Positions 1 to 5,554 are shown, counted from the stretch's first letter. The stretch: DNA of 7,502 nucleotides from Promethearchaeota archaeon CR_4 (GCA_001940655.1 MBAA01000071.1:7294-14795); one strand, 5' to 3'. Notes: generated by a model from the sequence alone, not told the origin. Numbers and translations are program-made.

Positions 1-283
1 ACCCGATGGAATAATCTTGATGTGCGTCGAAGAAGGCATTGATTTCCTGCCGAAGGTTTCCCCGACTCGCGCTAAATTCTACGGTTTCATTGCGAAAAAA
101 ATCAAGGGCGCATGCGGAGGTTATTTTTAATGGCCTGTTGGTAATTTCTTCCGAGGAATACTGAAATACGATGAGTTTTTTGGCATCTATCGCAGCGAGC
201 AATTTTTTGTAGTGGATTTCTTTATGCGCAACACTCTGGAGTACAGAGCTTGGAGCACCAGGATTTTTGTTACCCTCTATCAC
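1..283 (-). CDS. Unrecognised protein, N-terminal part, runs off the left edge
   Basis: This is a 94-codon open frame on the minus strand that starts at a GTG (281-283) and is still open at base 1. An in-frame TGA lies four codons upstream of the GTG, so the start cannot be much earlier. An AGGG stretch eight bases before the GTG is a modest ribosome binding site. The visible protein starts VIEGNKNPGAPSSVLQ and continues with a helix-strand pattern (HKEIHYKKLLAAIDAKKLIVFQY at about residues 20-42), then a charged, mixed region. There is no signal peptide, membrane segment or cysteine motif. The LLAAID...KLIVFQY...R pattern faintly recalls the start of a WYL-type ligand-sensing fold, but this is too weak to name a function. 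Only the N-terminus is visible. The reality of the gene rests on the long stop-free frame, with an antisense frame of only about 43 codons opposite. Confidence 0.6.
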   Translation of the reverse strand, partial: MIEGNKNPGAPSSVLQSVAHKEIHYKKLLAAIDAKKLIVFQYSSEEITNRPLKITSACALDFFRNETVEFSASRGNLRQEINAFFDAHQDYSIG

Positions 284-579
284 GTGGTTATCCCTTCACA
301 TCTTAGATTTAACTAGATACATTAAGTTTGATACATATTAACAAGTCGATTTCCGTTATTCATTGACATTTTTTTCAGGTAAGGTATTCGTATAATGGGA
401 TAGGGTATGGCAAATTATCGTCTCTCTTTCGAATGTTTCGTCAGATAATTTATTATTTGCTCTGTTACACTTTATTTAGGAAAATCTGATCCGGTTCAGT
501 CTTCCTTCTCTCCTCTTCAAATTTTTTTCTCTGTCCTTATTTAGTCCTTCATTCTTTAACATTTAAAACATAGATCAGG

Positions 580-598
580 AGAGATTTTGTGAATCTCT
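580..598. repeat. Short perfect inverted repeat
   Basis: Arms AGAGATT and AATCTCT (7 bases each) are separated by the 5 bases TTGTG, followed on the plus strand by a short T-run (598-601). It could be a protein-binding site or a weak hairpin. The stem is AT-rich, and no gene ends just upstream on the plus strand, so a terminator role is not supported. Confidence 0.35.
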
Positions 599-742
599 TT
601 TCCCGGGGTGCAATAAAAGTTAGTTTGTATCTTTTACTGTGAAAATGCTTAAACCTTAGAACTAATATGACGCAAAATTTATCATTAATTATGAAAACTC
701 ACGTTAGATAGAGAGTTGCAAAAATAATGATAATCTCTTTAT

Positions 743-749
743 AAAAAAA
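743..749 (-). terminator. T-run transcription end after the flavodoxin gene
   Basis: Seven consecutive T on the minus strand lie about 28-34 bases past the flavodoxin stop, with a second run of T at about 720-724. Archaeal RNA polymerase commonly stops at T-runs without a hairpin, so this is a reasonable end for the msrB-flavodoxin transcript. It is inferred from composition only. Confidence 0.4.
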
Positions 750-776
750 TCAAGAAATTGAGTTACTCTTTTGATT

Positions 777-1268
777 TTACAAGCTCTTGACCGTGTCCGC
801 AAATCGCGCCACGAGGTCTTGCCATCCTGCCTCGAGGGTGTCTCGGCCTGCGATTGCCCCGACAACGAATCCTTGGATCTCAGGTGCCTTCTTCTCTGCA
901 GGAAACGTGTCAAGGATGGCCTTCCATTTTGGTTTGGCCACGTCCCACGCACACTTCCCTGGAGGCGTGTCCGGGGCATCTTTCATGTGGGTGCCCCAAA
1001 TAGCAGTCTTCCCCACCTTCACCGCCTTCTGGTTCAACAAGCCAGTCATCTTGTTTGCCCAGCGTTTTATGGTGGACGAAGGTGTGCCAAAGCGGAGGGG
1101 GCCGCCAAACATCAGTATGTCAATTCCACCATCAATCAGTGCCTGTTGCGAGATCTCCTTCGCATAATGCACGTGCACGTTATTTCCGTCCTTGAAATGA
1201 CCCGCAAGGACTTCGGCTATTTTTTTATTGTTCCCATACCTACTATCATACACGATCCATACGTTCAT
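777..1268 (-). CDS. Flavodoxin-like FMN-binding protein
   Basis: This is a small cytoplasmic flavodoxin fold protein of 163 residues, near the usual length of short-chain flavodoxins. The first strand and phosphate-binding loop are clear: MNVWIVYDSRYGNNKKIAE at residues 1-19, matching the family pattern Y-D-S-x-x-G-N-T-x-x-I-A with N in place of the final T. The FGGPLRFGTPSS segment (about 54-65) is the typical loop after the third strand, and IWGTH (about 90-94) is the region that usually packs against the flavin ring. Such proteins carry one or two electrons on FMN, but the partner cannot be read here. I chose ATG 1268 over GTG 1280 because GGTG at the TAGGTG sequence lies nine bases before it and the family N-terminus fits exactly. 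The gene lies downstream of msrB on the same strand with two possible micro-ORFs between, so a shared redox role is plausible. Confidence 0.88.
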   Translation of the reverse strand: MNVWIVYDSRYGNNKKIAEVLAGHFKDGNNVHVHYAKEISQQALIDGGIDILMFGGPLRFGTPSSTIKRWANKMTGLLNQKAVKVGKTAIWGTHMKDAPDTPPGKCAWDVAKPKWKAILDTFPAEKKAPEIQGFVVGAIAGRDTLEAGWQDLVARFADTVKSL

Positions 1269-1280
1269 CAGAATATGCAC

Positions 1281-1355
1281 CTACACGAGAGTACTACGAC
1301 ATACTTTTTCATTAACAATCTGATGGGATTCTTCAATCATACCGCAGAATGTCAT
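1281..1355 (-). CDS. Candidate 24-residue micro-ORF before the flavodoxin
   Basis: ATG at 1353-1355 has a good ribosome binding site, GAGGT, five bases upstream. The peptide starts MTFCGMIEESHQ and ends in TAG at 1281-1283. That TAG is part of the TAGGTG that serves as the ribosome binding site of the flavodoxin, and the micro-ORF is in the same frame as the flavodoxin with no other stop between them. It could be an upstream ORF that couples translation to the flavodoxin, or chance. It overlaps a second micro-ORF (1333-1404) in another frame, so at most one may be real. No function is suggested by the peptide, which has two cysteines. Confidence 0.3.
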   Translation of the reverse strand: MTFCGMIEESHQIVNEKVCRSTLV

Positions 1356-1404
1356 AAATTACCTCAATATATGGATTTTTCTTGAAATAATTAATTCTTT
1401 CCAT
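1333..1404 (-). CDS. Candidate 23-residue micro-ORF after msrB
   Basis: ATG at 1402-1404 is preceded by GGGGAG seven bases upstream. The peptide starts MERINYFKKNPYIE, is rich in charged and aromatic residues, and ends at TGA 1333-1335. It overlaps the other micro-ORF (1281-1355) by 23 bases in a different frame. The binding site is fair, but the length gives no statistical support. It may be a leader peptide, a small protein, or chance. Confidence 0.22.
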   Translation of the reverse strand: MERINYFKKNPYIEVIYDILRYD

Positions 1405-1450
1405 CCAATTGCTCCCCTAATGCAAATATCAGTGGATAATTTTTGGAAAT

Positions 1451-1849
1451 TCATCTATCGGATTCGAATTTGAGGGCTATGGAATTAATACAGTATCGGC
1501 AATGATTCGGTTCCGGTCCATCCATAAAGAGATGTCCAAGGTGTCCACCACACTTCTTGCACAACACTTCCGTGCGAACCATTCCAAGACTCGTATCTTC
1601 CTGTGTCGTAATGTTTTCCATCACTTTAGGGTCTGAAAAACTTGGCCACCCCGTGCCGGAGTCAAATTTCGTGTCAGAATCGAAAAGTGTCGCGCCACAA
1701 CCTGCACATCGGTATATGCCTTTTTGATGGTTGTTCCAGTATTCTCCCGTGAATGGAGCTTCTGTGTCTTTCTGGCGGAGCACACGAAATTGCTGATCGG
1801 TTAATTTCTTTAGCCATTCTTCTTCAGATTTCTTGGTTTTTAGTTTCAT
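1451..1849 (-). CDS. msrB: Peptide-methionine (R)-S-oxide reductase MsrB
   Basis: MsrB reduces methionine-R-sulfoxide in oxidised proteins back to methionine in the cytoplasm, normally recharged by thioredoxin. With the start at ATG 1849 it is 132 residues, a complete single MsrB domain. Landmarks in order are FTGEYW (33-38), zinc cysteines C48 and C51 in RCAGC, FDSGTGWPSF (62-71), LGMVRTEV (88-95), zinc cysteines C97 and C100 in CKKC, GGHLGH (101-106), and the catalytic C120 in RYCINS. The position that holds the resolving cysteine in many homologues (SGCGWPSF) is T66. An unusual extra cysteine, C117, sits three residues before the catalytic one (NHCRYC, where GLRYC or GKRYC is common). An upstream ATG at 1885 would add 12 hydrophobic residues not expected in the family. 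Neither start has a clear binding site, so the message may be leaderless. A flavodoxin gene follows on the same strand. Confidence 0.95.
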   Translation of the reverse strand: MKLKTKKSEEEWLKKLTDQQFRVLRQKDTEAPFTGEYWNNHQKGIYRCAGCGATLFDSDTKFDSGTGWPSFSDPKVMENITTQEDTSLGMVRTEVLCKKCGGHLGHLFMDGPEPNHCRYCINSIALKFESDR

Positions 1850-2173
1850 AATGTATAATTCCGCACGAAGTAAGAAGAAAAACATTATGGTTATGGAGGA
1901 AAAGCAATCGGGGGGGATGGTAAAGAAAATGAAAGATATCCGTTGAAAAACAGCCTATTTTCAATTGTAACAATTTCGAGCACTCAGTCTACCTTGCGCT
2001 CAAAGAAAATGTAATGGGGGGAATGGTTTGCTAGTAAAACTCCTGAAATGACTCTCATTTTCGTGTAGGAGAGGGGGAAGGGATTTCTGAAGACGCGGAT
2101 TTCTCACAATGTTACGATTTCGGAGCGAGGTATTATTAGGATTGATTTACAAAACGTAGAATGGTGAAATGTT
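1850..2173. other. Divergent intergenic region between msrB and the membrane protein gene
   Basis: About 320 bases hold the presumed promoters of two outward-facing genes. No gene or RNA is recognisable. Visible elements are a 13-base near-central palindrome at 1963-1975, a 6-base-arm inverted repeat at 2046-2060, and several G-runs on the plus strand (1910-1916, about 2015-2020, and a GGAGAGGGGGAAGGG stretch at 2068-2082). No strong TATA-like box stands out on either side. A 19-codon frame at 1887-1946 lacks a good binding site. Confidence 0.55.
1963..1975. promoter_or_regulatory. Palindromic operator candidate AATTGT-A-ACAATT
   Basis: Perfect 6-base arms flank a single central A in the divergent region, about 115 bases from the msrB start and 200 from the membrane protein start. 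Its size and symmetry fit a dimeric winged-helix or helix-turn-helix regulator. No copy was noticed elsewhere in the window. Confidence 0.35.
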
Positions 2174-3094
2174 ATGGCTCGAACTAAATATTTGTGGTTA
2201 ATCATCGGTTTCGCGGTTTCCATCGCAATATTTGCCACTATCGTGATTTTAGCAGAAATAAAAAAACCCGGAGGTGGTTCACCCTTAATCCCTGGAGAAT
2301 ATATCGATTTTTTCGTGAATTTCCTGCCTGGGAATCTCTATTTAGACCTAATCTGCCTCTTTGGTTTCCCAGTTGCCTTGGTTTTGCTTTTCCGCGTCAT
2401 AGGTGAAAATATGGTATCAGGATGGTTGAAGGTGCACCACCTCGTACACCGTAAAGCAAAATTTGGTATCAATCCTTTGGGCCCAAAAGTTCCGGGGACG
2501 AAGTTATTTCGACGAGCGGTTTTTATAGGTCTTTTAGCGTTCAGCGTTACTGCCTTAATAGTTGAGTTTGGTCTTGGGAGCCTTTTTCGTAATACCTCAA
2601 TGACACCTACTATGCTAGAGGAAAAACCTAATTTATTTAAGGGTGAGGCGATCTTCATCGGTACTTTTTTCTTTACGGGTCTCCTCATCATTTTAATGGC
2701 ACCTTTCTGGTTAATGGAAGATACTGGGATACTCATCTATGACGTTCGACCGGAAGACCGACGGACTCCGAACGTCGCTGGCGTCCACCTGTGGTTCGTG
2801 GATTTCTTCGAAGGCTACGCAGGGGTTAGCGCTATTATTTCTTTGGTTCTAATTATTGTGGGAACCTTCACGTCAAATGAGTTACCTCCTGGAGATCCCG
2901 CTATTCTGACTCCTATCATCCTGATAATTCTCCCATTCATAACTTCGGGCATTTTAACCATCCCGATAGTAATATATGAGAAATATCTCCCTAAGTTGAC
3001 TGAAAAATTACAAAAGAAACTCGTTCGTGCAGGGTATTCTAAAATCAAGGTACCTGTCTATGACCAGGTAAAAATTACAGATAATAGGGATTAA
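2174..3094 (+). CDS. Six-helix membrane protein of unknown function
   Basis: I do not recognise a named family for this 306-residue protein. Six hydrophobic segments can be read at about 7-27, 55-77, 112-132, 157-180, 215-233 and 243-267. A polar C-terminal tail follows from about 270 (EKYLPKLTEKLQKKLVRAGY...), probably in the cytoplasm given its many lysines. Distinctive polar loops are the basic segment between helices 2 and 3 (KVHHLVHRKAKFG at 86-98) and the conserved-looking stretch after helix 4 (APFWLMEDTGILIYDVRPED, 176-195) with several Asp, Glu and Arg. There are no transporter, protease or ATPase motifs. The start at ATG 2174 is supported by GGTGA six bases upstream; an earlier ATG at 2161 is out of frame. 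It is transcribed alone, divergent from msrB and convergent with the hydrolase. It may belong to an uncharacterised archaeal membrane family. Confidence 0.85.
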   Translation: MARTKYLWLIIGFAVSIAIFATIVILAEIKKPGGGSPLIPGEYIDFFVNFLPGNLYLDLICLFGFPVALVLLFRVIGENMVSGWLKVHHLVHRKAKFGINPLGPKVPGTKLFRRAVFIGLLAFSVTALIVEFGLGSLFRNTSMTPTMLEEKPNLFKGEAIFIGTFFFTGLLIILMAPFWLMEDTGILIYDVRPEDRRTPNVAGVHLWFVDFFEGYAGVSAIISLVLIIVGTFTSNELPPGDPAILTPIILIILPFITSGILTIPIVIYEKYLPKLTEKLQKKLVRAGYSKIKVPVYDQVKITDNRD

Positions 3095-3130
3095 GTTGGA
3101 AATTCTCTAACATAACTTCTTTCTCTCCTT
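3095..3130. terminator. Convergent gene junction with T-rich stretch
   Basis: Only 36 bases separate the stops of the membrane protein gene and the hydrolase gene. The plus strand is rich in T and C from about 3115 on (CTTCTTTCTCTCCTTTT), which fits archaeal termination of the plus-strand transcript. No hairpin is evident. The call rests on position and composition only. Confidence 0.28.
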
Positions 3131-4120
3131 TTAACCCCGGACTCTCTCAATCCACCGGATGATCTTTTCGTAAATCCCGTAATCTATGGCATATCTGTCG
3201 CTCAATAGCTCGTGGGCTGCATCAGGGATGAAATGTAACTCTTTATCTTTCGTGTGGATGCACCGGATAAACTCTTGATCCCCTTCAAAGTCTACCAAAT
3301 GATCCACTCCCCCGTAGAAAACGCACGTTGGATAGAACGACTGAGGTTTGAACTGGTCGAGATTACACGTGCGTACTTGGTGGATCATCTTGAGAGTCTG
3401 CAAGTTGTAACGCGGGGTGGCCCTAGCTAACCGCAAGGGATCGCTCAACTCGTATAATTTGTAGGTTTCGTTGTTCGTGTCGAAATGACTTTTGGATCGT
3501 ACGGGAATTGTATGACCCGTTGCAGGGCCAAGTAATCCAAAAGTCAGCGTCTCCAATACCATCGAAAACTCAACGGCTTTCCACGCCTTGAAAGCGGGGG
3601 AGAGAAATATGAGACTCCGGAGGTGTGTAGGTTTATACGATGCTATGTGAATGCTCGCGGCAGCACCCATACTTTCCGCGACAATAATTAAGGGTAAATG
3701 GGGATGTTGTGAACCAATGAAGTGGATGAATTCTAGAATGTCTTTTATCCAGAGGTTGTAATTTTCGATATCCCCTACATCCTCCAATTTTTTCCACGAG
3801 AGGCCGTGCCCACGTAAGTCGATGGTGTAAGTTGCCCAAGTGCGACCGAATAAATGGTCCGCCAATAGCACGAACTTTTCCCCGTGGGAGTGAAATCCAT
3901 GAATACACAAGACGACTTTTTGCGTGAGTTGCGTTGCAGGAGGAATCCACTTACGATAATAAATCGGCCAATTATCTTGGGTTGTAAAGAATCCACATTC
4001 GCCCTGCCCCGCACGGGGGTTTTTTCTTAATTTCTGCAATTCTGGGTGGATCCGCGAGATTCTTTCTAACTCAGCAGAACTTAACGAGAGCGGGGAAGCT
4101 TTAGACCAGTCTATAGGCAA
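3131..4120 (-). CDS. Alpha/beta hydrolase, monoacylglycerol lipase / lysophospholipase type
   Basis: This is a serine hydrolase of about 330 residues, likely cytoplasmic and acting on carboxylic esters such as monoacylglycerols or lysophospholipids; the true substrate is unknown. Counting from GTG 4126, landmarks are the oxyanion-hole region CIHGFHSHGEKF (74-85), TIDLRGHGLS (101-110, the DxRGHGxS signature), the nucleophile elbow VAESMGAA with Ser152, the acid D275 in YGGVDHLVD, and the general base H305 in DAAHEL. The elbow has Ala where the common GxSxG motif has the first Gly. A cap of roughly 60 residues lies between the nucleophile and the acid. The N-terminal 45 or so residues precede the core and show no signal peptide. 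I favour TTG 4120 as start because GAGGTG lies five bases before it and abuts the GTG at 4126. It follows the AlkC-like gene by about 40 bases, probably in one transcript. Confidence 0.9.
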   Translation of the reverse strand: MPIDWSKASPLSLSSAELERISRIHPELQKLRKNPRAGQGECGFFTTQDNWPIYYRKWIPPATQLTQKVVLCIHGFHSHGEKFVLLADHLFGRTWATYTIDLRGHGLSWKKLEDVGDIENYNLWIKDILEFIHFIGSQHPHLPLIIVAESMGAAASIHIASYKPTHLRSLIFLSPAFKAWKAVEFSMVLETLTFGLLGPATGHTIPVRSKSHFDTNNETYKLYELSDPLRLARATPRYNLQTLKMIHQVRTCNLDQFKPQSFYPTCVFYGGVDHLVDFEGDQEFIRCIHTKDKELHFIPDAAHELLSDRYAIDYGIYEKIIRWIERVRG

Positions 4121-4125
4121 GAGCA

Positions 4126-4131
4126 CACCTC
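4126..4131 (-). promoter_or_regulatory. Ribosome binding site that decides the hydrolase start
   Basis: The minus strand reads GAGGTG, then TGCTC, then TTG. The last G of the motif is the first base of the alternative GTG start at 4126, which leaves that codon no spacing, whereas TTG 4120 has a normal five-base gap. An in-frame TGA at 4130-4132 rules out any earlier start. Confidence 0.55.
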
Positions 4132-4135
4132 AATG

Positions 4136-4185
4136 GATTTCGGTTTATCACTTGAACTCGGAGTTACATGGATGATTTCGGTTTA
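4136..4185. repeat. 12-base direct repeat at the hydrolase / repair gene junction
   Basis: GATTTCGGTTTA occurs at 4136-4147 and again at 4174-4185, 38 bases apart. The second copy is within the last codons of the AlkC-like gene and the first is in the gap before the hydrolase. It may be the trace of a small local duplication. No function is evident. Confidence 0.4.
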
Positions 4186-5126
4186 GCGAGAATATTTTTT
4201 TTCTCGTCAAAATACCGAAGGTAATCTGCCCCTATGATTTTTTCCACGAGCGGGTGTAATTCAGGATTTTTGGCCTTGACCCACCGGAGGGTTTTCTTGA
4301 CAATGTAAATGAGGTGATAATTGTCCGCGCCTATCTCTCTCTTTGTCTTGGATGCCAAGTCTGATGTGACTGGGATGCCTGCATCCTGCACCCAGCTTTT
4401 GAGGAGGTTTAGTATCTTTTGAGGCATATATTTCGTGAGATCTTTGAGATTGTTGCTCAGAGATTTACGCACATATTCGGAAGAGTCAAATCGTAGTTGC
4501 CCGAGGAGACTTAATACTTCATCATTTTGTTCCGGATCCCGAACCCACTTGGTACCCCCTCGCGGACGAAGACCTTCAGCGCCAAAACGCCGAATATTTG
4601 CATTTAGGGACGACACCCATTCACGAATTCGTGGGATGATGATTTCAGGATAATATCCAACGCCATTCACAACAAATTCAATCGTGATTTCCCGCACTTC
4701 CCAGTCTTTATCGTTTGCCCACACCAAGATTTGAGACTCGCAAGTAAGAAATGCACTAGGATCTTTTTTGGCAACCTCCGCTAACAAGAAGATTGAAAGA
4801 TACCGCAAGAAGTTTTCTTTGTTTTCTAAAGCGTAGGAAAAAACTTGTTGTGAAAACGACAAGCATGAAGTAGGGGTTATTTCCATATTTTTTACAGAGC
4901 GATTTTTGAGATAGTTAAACAACCCTTCAACTGCTGCCCGGGCAATGTAGACCCGTCCCTTGCCAATCCGTTCCTTCTCAGGAATTGCGGCGTATTCTTG
5001 TTCCAAGAAAGGAAGGAATTTATAACAAAAAACTATTGCAATCGGCCAATAGGCGATGAGATGCTCCTTCTCGGCAAATTCTATCGTTCGTTGCTTGATG
5101 ATCCCTTTCGAACTCGCGGAAACCAT
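4164..5126 (-). CDS. AlkC-like HEAT-repeat DNA alkylation repair protein
   Basis: A 320-residue, nearly all-helical protein of the AlkC/AlkD superfamily. These DNA glycosylases remove cationic alkylated bases (3-methyladenine and related lesions) using a stack of HEAT-like repeats that cradles DNA. The second half carries the AlkC-type signature: WANDKDWEVREITIEFV (136-152), WVSSLNANIRRFGAEGLRPR (170-189), DSSEYVRKSLSNNLKDLTK (214-232), and a final repeat with KKTLRWVKAKNPE (277-289). The ANIRRFGAEGLRPR and SEYVRKS segments are close to the wording usual in AlkC homologues. The N-terminal half is more divergent, and I cannot map catalytic acids and aromatics without an alignment. No signal or membrane segment. 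ATG 5126 has no ribosome binding site; a TATA-like TTCTATATC at 5157-5165 would put transcription start close to it, suggesting a near-leaderless message. It may be co-transcribed with the hydrolase. Confidence 0.82.
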   Translation of the reverse strand: MVSASSKGIIKQRTIEFAEKEHLIAYWPIAIVFCYKFLPFLEQEYAAIPEKERIGKGRVYIARAAVEGLFNYLKNRSVKNMEITPTSCLSFSQQVFSYALENKENFLRYLSIFLLAEVAKKDPSAFLTCESQILVWANDKDWEVREITIEFVVNGVGYYPEIIIPRIREWVSSLNANIRRFGAEGLRPRGGTKWVRDPEQNDEVLSLLGQLRFDSSEYVRKSLSNNLKDLTKYMPQKILNLLKSWVQDAGIPVTSDLASKTKREIGADNYHLIYIVKKTLRWVKAKNPELHPLVEKIIGADYLRYFDEKKNILAKPKSSM

Positions 5127-5150
5127 AATTTGGAGAGTTCTGGACTCCCT

Positions 5151-5165
5151 AAAAAAAGATATAGA
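5151..5165 (-). promoter_or_regulatory. T-run and TATA-like box between orphan gene and AlkC-like gene
   Basis: On the minus strand, TTCTATATC (5165-5157) is followed by a run of seven T (5157-5151), in the 45-base gap after the orphan gene stop. The T-run could end the orphan transcript. The TATA-like box lies about 35 bases before the AlkC-like start, the spacing expected for a short-leader archaeal promoter. The two readings are compatible with separate transcription of the two genes. Confidence 0.35.
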
Positions 5166-5171
5166 AAACTA

Positions 5172-5447
5172 TTAATAGAATATATTTGTACGGAAATTCA
5201 ATCTCTGTTTGAGATGATCCACCGATTCAGTCTCTTGAAGATATCTGGGATTATATTTCATCTTCTTGAATAATTTACGGAGTGTCTTGCTTTCTTTCAA
5301 TTTACCTAACGGTTCATCCACTTTTATGCTTATGTCAGATAAATGGTTTGACGTAACGGGTACAATTTTCGCAATTTCTTGGGGATATTCCTTTGATTCA
5401 TCGCTTTGAATTAATGATTTATTTGGAAACGTCAAGGATTCGGTCAT
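5172..5447 (-). CDS. Small orphan protein, 91 residues
   Basis: I do not recognise this protein. It begins MTESLTFPNKSLIQ, has an acidic, serine-rich first third, and a basic helix-prone middle (LGKLKESKTLRKLFKKMKY, about 47-65) that could bind nucleic acid or a membrane surface, then a short charged tail. There are no cysteines, signal peptide or membrane segment. The gene has good expression signals: GAGGT seven bases before ATG 5447 and a TATA-like ATATAATATA at 5479-5488, which gives a leader of roughly 10 bases. It is divergent from the winged-helix/TPR gene and lies 45 bases upstream of the AlkC-like gene on the same strand. Its promoter faces a palindromic site shared with the regulator gene. 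The ORF length alone would not prove it, but the start signals make it likely real. Confidence 0.6.
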   Translation of the reverse strand: MTESLTFPNKSLIQSDESKEYPQEIAKIVPVTSNHLSDISIKVDEPLGKLKESKTLRKLFKKMKYNPRYLQETESVDHLKQRLNFRTNIFY

Positions 5448-5478
5448 TTTGGAAACCTCAATTTATTTTTTTCTAAGA

Positions 5479-5488
5479 TATATTATAT
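5479..5488 (-). promoter_or_regulatory. TATA-like promoter box of the orphan gene
   Basis: ATATAATATA on the minus strand lies about 32-41 bases before ATG 5447. With the usual archaeal spacing, transcription would start close to the GAGGT ribosome binding site at 5455-5459. Confidence 0.45.
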
Positions 5489-5527
5489 TGCTAATTCATA
5501 ATTAGGTTTCTATCCCATACTTTATAC

Positions 5528-5554
5528 CGAAGTTCATACTTCGATCGAAGTTCA
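5528..5554. promoter_or_regulatory. Palindromic operator cluster in a divergent promoter region
   Basis: ACTTCGATCGAAGT (5538-5551) is a perfect 14-base palindrome. It shares half-sites with a direct repeat, CGAAGTTCA at 5528-5536 and 5546-5554 (18 bases apart), and with an inverted repeat CGAAGT-TCAT-ACTTCG (5528-5543). A degenerate copy, TGAAGTTTA, lies at 5583-5591, over the TATA-like box of the winged-helix gene. The 18-base offset is close to two DNA turns, which would put the direct repeats nearly on the same face. The site lies between two outward promoters, so a bound regulator could act on both. Confidence 0.6.

Larger units (their letters stand above)
284..776. other. Non-coding gap of about 490 bases
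   Basis: I find no convincing gene here. The gap lies between the flavodoxin stop and the start of the left-edge gene, both on the minus strand, so it should hold the end of one transcript and the promoter of the next. Visible elements are T-runs (minus strand) just after the flavodoxin, a 7-base-arm inverted repeat at 580-598, a pyrimidine-rich stretch at about 497-557 (purine-rich on the minus strand), and two GATACAT copies at 316-322 and 330-336 near the expected promoter of the left-edge gene. Reading frames of 13 to 28 codons exist but are no better than chance. Base composition is markedly more AT-rich than in the genes. Confidence 0.6.

Noticed and set aside
2..130. A plus-strand frame of about 43 codons ending at TAA 128-130
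   Set aside because: It is shorter than the opposing 94-codon minus-strand frame, and no start or context supports it.
476..562. A 28-codon minus-strand frame (starts MLKNEGLNKDRE)
   Set aside because: No ribosome binding site before its ATG, and its very basic composition simply follows the purine-rich tract.
589..642. A 17-codon plus-strand frame starting at GTG with GGAGAG upstream
   Set aside because: Too short to judge. Its binding site and start lie inside the 580-598 inverted repeat, which explains the purine run without a gene.
284..776. A tRNA or other known RNA gene in the gap
   Set aside because: No cloverleaf, T-loop or other recognisable RNA signature could be seen on either strand.
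771..1385. A 204-codon plus-strand frame opposite the flavodoxin
   Set aside because: The minus strand has clear flavodoxin motifs over the same bases. The plus-strand translation is rich in Cys, His and Arg without motifs, as expected of an antisense shadow.
1850..1885. A 12-residue N-terminal extension of MsrB from ATG 1885
   Set aside because: The extension is hydrophobic (starts MFFFLL) but too short for a signal peptide. It has no binding site and lies outside the family domain; the ATG at 1849 fits the family start.
1887..1946. A 19-codon plus-strand frame in the msrB upstream region
   Set aside because: No good ribosome binding site and no distinctive peptide.
2068..2082. G-rich stretch GGAGAGGGGGAAGGG as a G-quadruplex or strong ribosome binding site
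   Set aside because: Runs of three or more G are too few for a stable four-strand structure, and no usable start codon follows at the right distance.
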